A DNA stretch of 18,631 nucleotides from Vicingus sp036171675 (GTDB lineage: Bacteria > Bacteroidota > Bacteroidia > Flavobacteriales_E > Vicingaceae), in contig JAVHRO010000049.1 of the NCBI GenBank assembly GCA_036171675.1, forward strand, positions 1-18,631, read 5' to 3'. The notes under the pieces were generated by a model. The model had not been told where the DNA came from. It was given only the letters and a program-made list of their open reading frames with translations, and made no database searches. The position numbers were made by a program, and so were the translations under genes. This document shows positions 12,809 through 18,631 of this stretch, one piece after another; position 1 is the stretch's first letter; every line of letters begins with the position of its first letter.

Positions 12809-13825
12809 TCACAAACCTGCTAATAAAGTATATCCAAAAACCAAGGTGTATAATATACCAGAAAGCATAAACAGTTTAGTATTTCTACTCAATTTTGAAT
12901 AATCAATTTTTTGGTTGGCTTGTTGCAATTGATAAAACAAATAACCCAAAGGAGCTTGCAAAGCAAAAAGAAAATAGATAAACGAAGTAGTGTCGTTAGA
13001 CCTTAATTGTTCGTATTGTAAAAACCCTAATAACAACATCATCAATATAACAATTCCTTGCGAAATTCTTTTCGATTTTTGCTTTCCATATACCACTGCA
13101 AACGTGTCGCTTCCATATTTTTTATCGCCTTCATAATCTTCAACATCTTTAATTATTTCGCGCAAAAGGGTACTCAAAAAAGCAAATACAGAAAACCCCA
13201 ATACCCATTTAAAACTATTGCTCAAAATTTCATTAAACACAAATAATAAATCTTCAAAAGTGGTGCCGGCGTCGACATTAAAAAGCAACCTATTTACAGT
13301 TTCATCAGCATGTTGATGTTGCAACAATATTTCGTACAAACCTACTACAAAAGGAACTAAAAAAGCCAATATTGCTACCACTACATTTCCTAAAATTACC
13401 CACTTTTTAAAGTATACCGAATAATACCATAATGCACCAACCGACAAAAACTGTATTGCGGCTAATTTTAAATTTCCAGACTGATATGCAACAAATATGG
13501 CAATAATAATTGCTATGCTGCTAATTACAATATGTGAGCCCATAGCCCATCTTCGTTTTATATACTTACCAACAATTATACTTTCGGGTCGATTAACACG
13601 GTCGACCTTGGTATCGAAATAATCATTAATAATATAACCAGCCGCAGCAATCATTACAGTTGATAATCCCAGTAAAAAAAAGTTAATATTGCTCATCTGT
13701 AGTTCGATAGCATTTATCCCTAAAAATGGATAAAGCAAAGCATATCGTACCGCATACTGAGTTAATGCAATAATTAATAGATTGGGTAATCGAATTAATT
13801 TTAAGAAAGCAACCAATGGATTCAT
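12809..13825 (-). CDS. UbiA-family prenyltransferase
   Basis: An integral membrane enzyme that transfers a polyprenyl chain to an acceptor. The 338-aa protein has about eight or nine hydrophobic segments. The first Asp-rich motif is NDYFDTKVD (N67, D68, D71, D75), followed by RVNRPE; the second is DVEDYEGD (D227, D230, D234). Both bind Mg-diphosphate in this family. The Bacteroidota group next to maf is often annotated as geranylgeranylglycerol-phosphate geranylgeranyltransferase-like, but the acceptor could equally be a quinone or haem precursor, so I leave the symbol empty. It is divergent from recQ and probably the first gene of a unit with maf. Confidence 0.92.
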   Translation of the reverse strand: MNPLVAFLKLIRLPNLLIIALTQYAVRYALLYPFLGINAIELQMSNINFFLLGLSTVMIAAAGYIINDYFDTKVDRVNRPESIIVGKYIKRRWAMGSHIVISSIAIIIAIFVAYQSGNLKLAAIQFLSVGALWYYSVYFKKWVILGNVVVAILAFLVPFVVGLYEILLQHQHADETVNRLLFNVDAGTTFEDLLFVFNEILSNSFKWVLGFSVFAFLSTLLREIIKDVEDYEGDKKYGSDTFAVVYGKQKSKRISQGIVILMMLLLGFLQYEQLRSNDTTSFIYFLFALQAPLGYLFYQLQQANQKIDYSKLSRNTKLFMLSGILYTLVFGYTLLAGL

Positions 13826-13947
13826 GAGGTAAAAATAAGTAATTTGTTGAGAATTAAAAATAGTACCACCTTTTAGAAGTTTCCATTTTTTTAAAATGAC
13901 TGAATATTAAACAGATATTCGTAATTTTAATTTAGTTAAATACCAAC

Positions 13948-15852
13948 ATGGATATTCATCAAGTACTTATAAAACATTGGGGATTCAACACCTTTCGACC
14001 TTTACAGGAAGATATCATTCAAAGTATCTTAAATGGTAAAGATACCCTTGCATTACTACCTACTGGTGGAGGGAAATCGATATGTTTTCAGGTTCCTGCT
14101 CTAGCGCAAGATGGTATTTGCATTGTTATTTCACCACTTATTGCCTTAATGAAAGACCAAGTGGAGAATTTAGTAAAACGTGGAGTTAAAGCCACAGCAA
14201 TTTATTCGGGAATGACACCTCGAGAAATTGATATTGCTTTAGACAATTGTGTTTACGGAAATTATAAATTTCTATACCTTTCACCAGAGCGTATTGAAAC
14301 GGATATTTTTAAGGCTCGATTGGAAAAAATGAATGTCAATTTATTTGCTATCGATGAGTCGCACTGCATCTCACAATGGGGTTACGATTTCAGACCATCG
14401 TACCTCAATATTAATAAACTACGAGAACTTAAACCATCAGTCCCATTCTTGGCTTTAACAGCTACGGCTACTGCGGATGTTGTAAAAGATATTCAACAAA
14501 AACTAGGATTCAAAAAAGAAAATGTACTTCAAAAAAGTTTTGAGCGAAAAAATATCGCCTATATTGTAGTATATGAAGAAGATAAGTTAAATCGTTTACT
14601 CAAAATTTTAAAAAAGATAAATGGAACATCGGTAGTTTATGTGGGCACTAGAAAAAAAACCAAAGATGTTGCTCAATTTTTATTAAAAAATGGTGTTTCG
14701 GCAGATTTTTATCATGCTGGATTAACCAATCAAGAGCGAAGTACCAAACAAAATAACTGGATAAATAACATCACTCGGGTTATTGTTTCAACCAATGCTT
14801 TTGGGATGGGAATTGATAAGCCAGATGTAAGAACTGTGGTTCATTTAGATTTGCCTAACTCGCTTGAAGCCTACTTTCAAGAGGCAGGTAGAGCAGGGCG
14901 TGATGAACAGAAGGCATTTGCCGTGTTGCTGGTTGAACAAGCCGATCGCTCTGAACTAGAAAAACAACTCATCAACAGTTTTCCTGATATAGAAACCATT
15001 AAAGCGGTTTATCAGGCGTTGGCTAACTTTTACCAAATTCCTATTGGATCTGCATTTAATGAAAGCTATTTTTTTGATATAAATGAGTTTAGCAAACAAT
15101 ATAACTTTCAGGTTTTTACGGTTTTTAATTGCTTAAAATTTTTAGAAAAAGAAAATTACATTATGCTTTCGGAAGCATATTACAACCCTTCTAGAATAAA
15201 AATTGAATGGAATCAGCAAGATTTGTACACCTTTCAAGTAAAAAATCCTAACATAGATGTGTATATCAAAACCATATTACGCTCGTATGGTGGTCTATTC
15301 GAAGATTTTGTAAAAATAGATGAGTATGATTTGGCAAAAAAATTAAAAACCAGCAAAGAACAAATTGAAAAAGTACTGGATTATTTGGTAAGTCTCAACG
15401 CTATTAGTTATGTTAAACAAACAAGATTACCTCAACTAACCTATTTAACACCTCGAATTGAATCTAAATCATTGTACATTTCGAAACAACATTATAGCGA
15501 AAGAAAAGAAGTTTCGGTACGAAAAATGGAAAGTGTAATTTATTATGCATTTAGCAAACACAAATGTAGAAGCCAAATTTTACTTGCCTATTTTGGCGAA
15601 AATAATACTTATCGTTGTGGGGTGTGTGATGTGTGTTTAGAACGCAATAAATTAGCATTAAGTGATGTAGAGTTTAGCAGTGTTTCTGATCAAATTAAAA
15701 AATTACTCAACGAAAAGCACCTCCCAATTAATAGCCTTATTGGAAAAATTACTGGTATAAGAGAGGATAAAGTAATAAAAGTAATTCAGTGGCTGATGGA
15801 GAACGAAAAATTGGCACATAACGATAAAAATTTATTGGAATGGAGAAAATAA
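13948..15852 (+). CDS. recQ: ATP-dependent DNA helicase RecQ
   Basis: A 3'-5' superfamily 2 helicase that unwinds recombination and repair intermediates. At 634 aa it has a Q-like FRPLQEDII motif, Walker A TGGGKS (39-44), DESH box (136-139) continuing as CISQWGYDFRPSY, and motif VI QEAGRAGRD (311-319). The zinc-binding cysteines are C540, C557, C560 and C563, with the same spacing as E. coli RecQ (17, 3, 3) but about 160 residues further along. The extra region (about 340-535) looks helical with a winged-helix feel. The C-terminus (about 575-634) is another small winged-helix-like domain; no HRDC domain is evident. Its end overlaps the start of the GNAT gene by 13 nt, suggesting translational coupling. 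Confidence 0.95.
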   Translation: MDIHQVLIKHWGFNTFRPLQEDIIQSILNGKDTLALLPTGGGKSICFQVPALAQDGICIVISPLIALMKDQVENLVKRGVKATAIYSGMTPREIDIALDNCVYGNYKFLYLSPERIETDIFKARLEKMNVNLFAIDESHCISQWGYDFRPSYLNINKLRELKPSVPFLALTATATADVVKDIQQKLGFKKENVLQKSFERKNIAYIVVYEEDKLNRLLKILKKINGTSVVYVGTRKKTKDVAQFLLKNGVSADFYHAGLTNQERSTKQNNWINNITRVIVSTNAFGMGIDKPDVRTVVHLDLPNSLEAYFQEAGRAGRDEQKAFAVLLVEQADRSELEKQLINSFPDIETIKAVYQALANFYQIPIGSAFNESYFFDINEFSKQYNFQVFTVFNCLKFLEKENYIMLSEAYYNPSRIKIEWNQQDLYTFQVKNPNIDVYIKTILRSYGGLFEDFVKIDEYDLAKKLKTSKEQIEKVLDYLVSLNAISYVKQTRLPQLTYLTPRIESKSLYISKQHYSERKEVSVRKMESVIYYAFSKHKCRSQILLAYFGENNTYRCGVCDVCLERNKLALSDVEFSSVSDQIKKLLNEKHLPINSLIGKITGIREDKVIKVIQWLMENEKLAHNDKNLLEWRK

Positions 15853-16295
15853 TTTGGAATTGCAAACATTTCAGGGAATTAACAGTAGAGCAATATCACA
15901 AAATTATTTATTTGAGAACAGCCGTTTTTGTGGTAGAACAAAATTGTCCGTATCAAGAAGTGGATAACAAAGATGTTGTATCGCATCATTTATTCGGAAT
16001 AAATTCCCAAAATGAAGTCGTTGCTGTTACTCGAATTTTACCTCAACAGGTTTCCTACAATGAAATTTCTATTGGACGAGTAGCCATAAAAAAAGCTGCT
16101 CGAGGAACAGGATTGGCTCACGAATTAATGTTGGAATCGTTTGCTGCGGTAGAAAAAATTTATGGTAAGCAACCCATTCGGATTTCGGCTCAACAATATT
16201 TAGTGAATTACTACTCAAAACATGGCTTTGTTCAAGTTGGAGAAATGTATTTAGAAGACGGCATTCCTCATGTTGAAATGTTAAAGGAAGCCTAA
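15840..16295 (+). CDS. ElaA-type GNAT N-acetyltransferase
   Basis: A 151-aa acetyltransferase of the GNAT fold that transfers an acetyl group from acetyl-CoA. It resembles ElaA: the N-terminus WNCKHFRELTVEQYHKIIYL, then RTAVFVVEQNCPYQEVDNKD is characteristic. The acetyl-CoA binding region is IGRVAIKKAARGTGLAHELM, corresponding to the R/Q-x-x-G-x-G/A motif with RGTGLA. The C-terminal part (ISAQQYLVNYYSKHGFVQVG, EDGIPHVEML) also fits. The acceptor is unknown in this family. Its ATG lies within the end of recQ, so the two are probably co-transcribed, though no shared function is evident. Confidence is high for family. Confidence 0.93.
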   Translation: MEKIIWNCKHFRELTVEQYHKIIYLRTAVFVVEQNCPYQEVDNKDVVSHHLFGINSQNEVVAVTRILPQQVSYNEISIGRVAIKKAARGTGLAHELMLESFAAVEKIYGKQPIRISAQQYLVNYYSKHGFVQVGEMYLEDGIPHVEMLKEA

Positions 16296-16359
16296 CCTAA
16301 GCGTTGCAAAAGGATGAGGGAAAAAGTAAAAAAATAATTTTAAATACCCATTAAGCCAA

Positions 16360-16833
16360 TCATTCAGAACGGTTTGGTAGGCTTAATTTTTTTATTTTTT
16401 TTATAGGTCCTGGGCAGAATCGCTGATGACATTCGACACAACGAGTAACCAAATTATTAAACCCTTGTGTTTTGTTCGAATCGTTTGCAAACAATTCATT
16501 GGCTTGTTGTATCATTAATTTAGTGAAAGCTTCAAACTCAGGAGTTTTAACATTTTCATCTGTAGGAATAGCCGTATGAATTCTTTCCAACTCATCAATA
16601 TATTCTTTGCTAATGTTCCCGGTGCTGTCGGTAATTAATTTCTTAATGGCATCAGCATCATCGTACATTTTTCTCATCAACAAGGCTAACTCGCTATCGC
16701 CATTTGGATTAATAGCAGATACCTTTACATCCGACGAACAGGTTGATTTTTGTTCATCGTTATTACACGCAAATAACAACGAAATAACTCCGATAAAAAT
16801 CAGAACAATAAAATTATTTAGCAGCTTCATCAC
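16360..16833 (-). CDS. Lipoprotein with one c-type haem site (CxxCH)
   Basis: A 157-aa envelope protein. The N-terminus has a hydrophobic stretch ending LLFAC, so C23 is a likely lipidation site. The mature part is mostly helical, and near the C-terminus is RCVECHQRF (C132, C135, H136), a single CxxCH haem-attachment motif in the place seen in class II (cytochrome c'-like) four-helix cytochromes. M53 in ALLMRKMYDD is a possible sixth ligand. It starts inside the DUF4920 gene (20-nt overlap, ATG ATG), so the two are translated from one message. Possible roles are electron transfer or gas/redox sensing in the periplasm. The haem motif is clear; the class assignment is inferred. Confidence 0.85.
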   Translation of the reverse strand: MMKLLNNFIVLIFIGVISLLFACNNDEQKSTCSSDVKVSAINPNGDSELALLMRKMYDDADAIKKLITDSTGNISKEYIDELERIHTAIPTDENVKTPEFEAFTKLMIQQANELFANDSNKTQGFNNLVTRCVECHQRFCPGPIKKIKKLSLPNRSE

Positions 16834-17335
16834 TTGTGGTAAGTTTTTCTTCTTTTAAAATAACACCAACCGCTTCAAACGAATAATTAATTTCTGGTTC
16901 AGTAACTGCATCAATTTCTGTTTGAGAAGCATTTGCGTCTTTCAAATAATGTTGTAATTCTTCAACCGAAGTAGTGTCGATTTTAGCTACACCTTGAACA
17001 TAAGCCATTCTTCCTGCTGCATCTTTAGGCATAAAAAAACCGTAATCTTTAAACGTTACTCTCATCTGTAAATCATCACCTAAATTTAACATCATCCAAC
17101 AACCTTTCTTTTGACAAACTTCAGTAATAGGTGCCATTAATTTGGTTTCTAACGAATCTTTTCCTTTAAATTGAGCCAGAAATTCGGCAGCAGTTAATGC
17201 TCCATCTTCAGTAATATCTTGACCGTGTTTGGTAATAGTTACTTCTACATTTTCTGTTGCAGATGCTTTGTTTTCTTGATTGTTAGCACAGGCAAACATT
17301 AACAATGTAGCGGTTGCAAAAATTATTTTCTTCAT
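16814..17335 (-). CDS. DUF4920 lipoprotein
   Basis: A 173-aa protein with an N-terminal lipobox (MKKIIFATATLLMFAC, C16 lipidated) and a DUF4920-like domain over about 31-165. Recognisable stretches are GKDSLETKLMAPITEVCQKK, GCWMMLNLGDDLQMRV and FKDYGFFMPKDAAGR. The Cx4C pair in VCQKKGCWMM is a conserved feature that suggests metal binding or redox activity. The function of the family is not established to my knowledge. The gene directly precedes, and overlaps by 20 nt, a c-type cytochrome lipoprotein, so both probably act together at the envelope. A TATATTTG box lies 27 nt upstream of the ATG. Confidence 0.85.
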   Translation of the reverse strand: MKKIIFATATLLMFACANNQENKASATENVEVTITKHGQDITEDGALTAAEFLAQFKGKDSLETKLMAPITEVCQKKGCWMMLNLGDDLQMRVTFKDYGFFMPKDAAGRMAYVQGVAKIDTTSVEELQHYLKDANASQTEIDAVTEPEINYSFEAVGVILKEEKLTTSDEAAK

Positions 17336-17362
17336 TTTTAATTGGTTTTTTTGTTACAGTTG

Positions 17363-17370
17363 CAAATATA
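17363..17370 (-). promoter_or_regulatory. Candidate -7 box for the DUF4920-cytochrome operon
   Basis: Read on the minus strand this is TATATTTG, an exact TAnnTTTG match, ending 27 nt before the ATG at 17335. No clear TTTG box is found at the -33 distance, only T-rich sequence. Confidence 0.45.
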
Positions 17371-17430
17371 ATTTTTTGATTCATTAAAAAAACTAATATT
17401 TGTCATGTTAAAAATGTAAGTGGAATTTAA

Positions 17431-17541
17431 TTAATTTAAACCATTTGAAAAGTCGGTGTCCAAAACTTTTATGGTTGGATTTTGTGCAAATGTGTTTTGG
17501 GCAACACTTAAAAAAGTAAGAAGTAAAATATACTTCATCAT
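17431..17541 (-). CDS. 36-aa ORF with signal peptide, possibly a gene remnant
   Basis: An ATG ATG start 7 nt after the CDF transporter stop opens a 36-residue frame: MMKYILLLTFLSVAQNTFAQ followed by NPTIKVLDTDFSNGLN and a TAA. The first 20 residues are a convincing signal peptide with a cleavage site after TFA, leaving only about 17 mature residues. It may be the surviving 5' end of a longer exported protein (the stop falls where AT-rich sequence takes over) or a genuine small secreted peptide. The close spacing suggests co-transcription with the metal exporter. I do not recognise the mature part. Moderate to low confidence. Confidence 0.4.
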   Translation of the reverse strand: MMKYILLLTFLSVAQNTFAQNPTIKVLDTDFSNGLN

Positions 17542-17548
17542 TATCAGT

Positions 17549-18442
17549 TTAAATTTCTTCATCACAATTTTCCCTATCCATTTCAAATTCAAGTGTGCTG
17601 TGTGAAATATTTAAATGCTCAAGACTGTGTCGAATTTTATTTTTCACTTCTGTAAGTTCTGTTATACTGCTATTATCCGAAACAACTATGTGGGCTGTAA
17701 GCGAATTATAGGTAGTGCTTATAGCCCAAATGTGCAAATGATGCACATTAATTACACCCTTTATTTTACTCAATTCAACTTTCACATTTTCAAGGTTTAT
17801 TCCTTTGGGAACTGCATCCATTGATAAATTAAAACTGTCACGAAGTAAACTTATTGTGCTTATCAAAATAACAAAGGCAATTAAAATTCCTATTGCAGCA
17901 TCAAGCCAAAACCACCCGGTAAAAATGATAACAATGCCCGCTATTACTACTCCTAAAGAAACGAGTGCATCAGCAGCCATATGTAAGTATGTCCCTTTTA
18001 TGTTTAAGTCTTTTCCTTTCATAAACATAAATGCAGTAATGGAATTAATAATTATTCCGACACCCGCAACCAAAGCCATATTGCCACCATTAATAATTTC
18101 AGGATTTCTAAAACGAGAAACGCTTTCCCAAATAATACTTCCGACTGCTATCAACAAAACAACTGCATTAATTAGAGAAACTAAAACGGTAGATTTTCTA
18201 TAACCATAAGTAAAAGTTGTGGTTGGTTTTGTTTTGGCAAGCCTGTATGCCAAAAATGCTAAAAGTAAACTTGCAACATCACTTAAATTATGTCCGGCAT
18301 CCGAAAGCAATGCTAATGAGTTGAAATAAAAACCTCTTGCCGCTTCTATTATTACAAAAAGTGAATTGAGAACAATTCCAATAATAAATGCTCTATTCAA
18401 ATTTTGAATATCTGCTGAATGAATGTGATTATGCTCTGCCAT
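17549..18442 (-). CDS. Cation diffusion facilitator (CzcD/ZitB-like) metal exporter
   Basis: A 297-aa inner-membrane antiporter that exports Zn2+ or similar divalent metals in exchange for protons. It has six hydrophobic segments, a His-rich start (MAEHNHIHSAD), and the two-part transport site H51/D55 in LLSDAGHNLSD (with D48 nearby) and H154/D158 in TYLHMAADALVSLG. The cytoplasmic C-terminal domain (about 210-297) includes VINVHHLHIWAIS, typical of the metal-binding dimerisation domain. The His-x-x-x-Asp pattern suggests zinc, perhaps cadmium or cobalt. Its ATG shares one base with the stop of the upstream DinB-like gene (TAATG), so both are translated from one transcript. The exact metal is not determined. 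Confidence 0.93.
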   Translation of the reverse strand: MAEHNHIHSADIQNLNRAFIIGIVLNSLFVIIEAARGFYFNSLALLSDAGHNLSDVASLLLAFLAYRLAKTKPTTTFTYGYRKSTVLVSLINAVVLLIAVGSIIWESVSRFRNPEIINGGNMALVAGVGIIINSITAFMFMKGKDLNIKGTYLHMAADALVSLGVVIAGIVIIFTGWFWLDAAIGILIAFVILISTISLLRDSFNLSMDAVPKGINLENVKVELSKIKGVINVHHLHIWAISTTYNSLTAHIVVSDNSSITELTEVKNKIRHSLEHLNISHSTLEFEMDRENCDEEI

Positions 18443-18631
18443 TAAAATATTCCGTATTTCAAAGTCAAAGACAACTGCCCTGCATGATAAGCTGTATGTG
18501 AAATAATTCTGCCTATGGCTTCAGCTTTGGATTTTGTTCCAAACTCTTTTGTTGTTATAGTTTGCTGCCAATCATCTGTAAATTCAATTAGTAAATGCAA
18601 CTTTTGAGAAAAGAGTTGCAAGTAAAAAGAT
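18442..18631 (-). CDS. DinB-like protein, C-terminal part (runs off the window)
   Basis: Only the last 62 residues are in the window. They include QKLHLLIEFTDDWQQTITT and AIGRIISHTAYHAGQLSLTL, ending KYGIF-stop. The HxxYHAGQ pattern is the third metal-ligand helix of the DinB/YfiT four-helix fold, which usually binds a divalent metal with three histidines. Some relatives are thiol-dependent transferases and others are stress-induced proteins of unknown activity. The stop overlaps the CDF start by one base. The start and the other metal ligands lie beyond the window edge. Confidence 0.72.
   Translation of the reverse strand, partial: SFYLQLFSQKLHLLIEFTDDWQQTITTKEFGTKSKAEAIGRIISHTAYHAGQLSLTLKYGIF

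Noticed and set aside
17615..18203. Plus-strand open frames opposite the CDF transporter
   Set aside because: The transporter on the other strand has clear motifs; these frames are its complement and have no family features.

Overview
This window looks like the chromosome of a low-GC Bacteroidota bacterium, most likely Flavobacteriales or a near relative. The evidence is the strongly AT-rich sequence, family-typical versions of housekeeping proteins (long-form urocanate hydratase, UbiA-type prenyltransferase next to Maf, ElaA-type GNAT, DUF4920), the lack of clear Shine-Dalgarno sites, and several matches to the Bacteroidota promoter consensus (TTG, about 19-21 nt, then TAnnTTTG). No rRNA, tRNA, CRISPR array or complete transposase was seen.

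Layout. 1-3304: a TPR protein (-) divergent from NAD-dependent DNA ligase ligA (+), which converges on an exported methionine sulfoxide reductase msrB (-). 3305-3790 is a gene-free stretch with two palindromic structures. 3791-6513 (-): an exported LysM-glucosaminidase with a well-formed promoter, then a two-gene unit of a PlsC-like acyltransferase and a PLP-dependent ACC deaminase/D-cysteine desulfhydrase-like enzyme. 6724-9056 (+): a 63-aa Cys-rich protein and a 700-aa urocanate hydratase (hutU), whose coding region carries an in-frame array of 7-bp repeats. 9057-12139 is an accessory island: repeats, a RelE/ParE-type toxin-antitoxin pair whose toxin frame is broken at an A7 tract, an XRE-type regulator divergent from a small lipoprotein across an operator-like palindrome, and a tail-anchored T5orf172/GIY-YIG protein with a possible zinc knuckle. 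12140-13825 (-): prenyltransferase and maf, separated by a second 7-bp repeat array. 13948-16295 (+): recQ overlapping an ElaA-type acetyltransferase. 16360-17335 (-): two overlapping lipoprotein genes, DUF4920 and a CxxCH cytochrome. 17431-18631 (-): the end of a DinB-like gene, a CDF metal exporter overlapping it by one base, and a 36-aa secreted-peptide ORF.

How the genes fit together. Most of the window is ordinary core metabolism and repair: replication/repair (LigA, RecQ), nucleotide sanitation (Maf), oxidative repair (MsrB), wall remodelling and lipid synthesis. The most unusual part is the hutU-maf interval. There, duplicated sequence at the end of hutU, direct repeats flanking the toxin-antitoxin pair, hairpin elements and a cluster of poorly recognised genes suggest repeated insertion and recombination. 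I do not see a complete, convincingly new multi-gene system. The best leads are the toxin frameshift, the repeat-flanked toxin-antitoxin cassette, the 7-bp array expressed inside HutU, and the membrane-anchored GIY-YIG protein.
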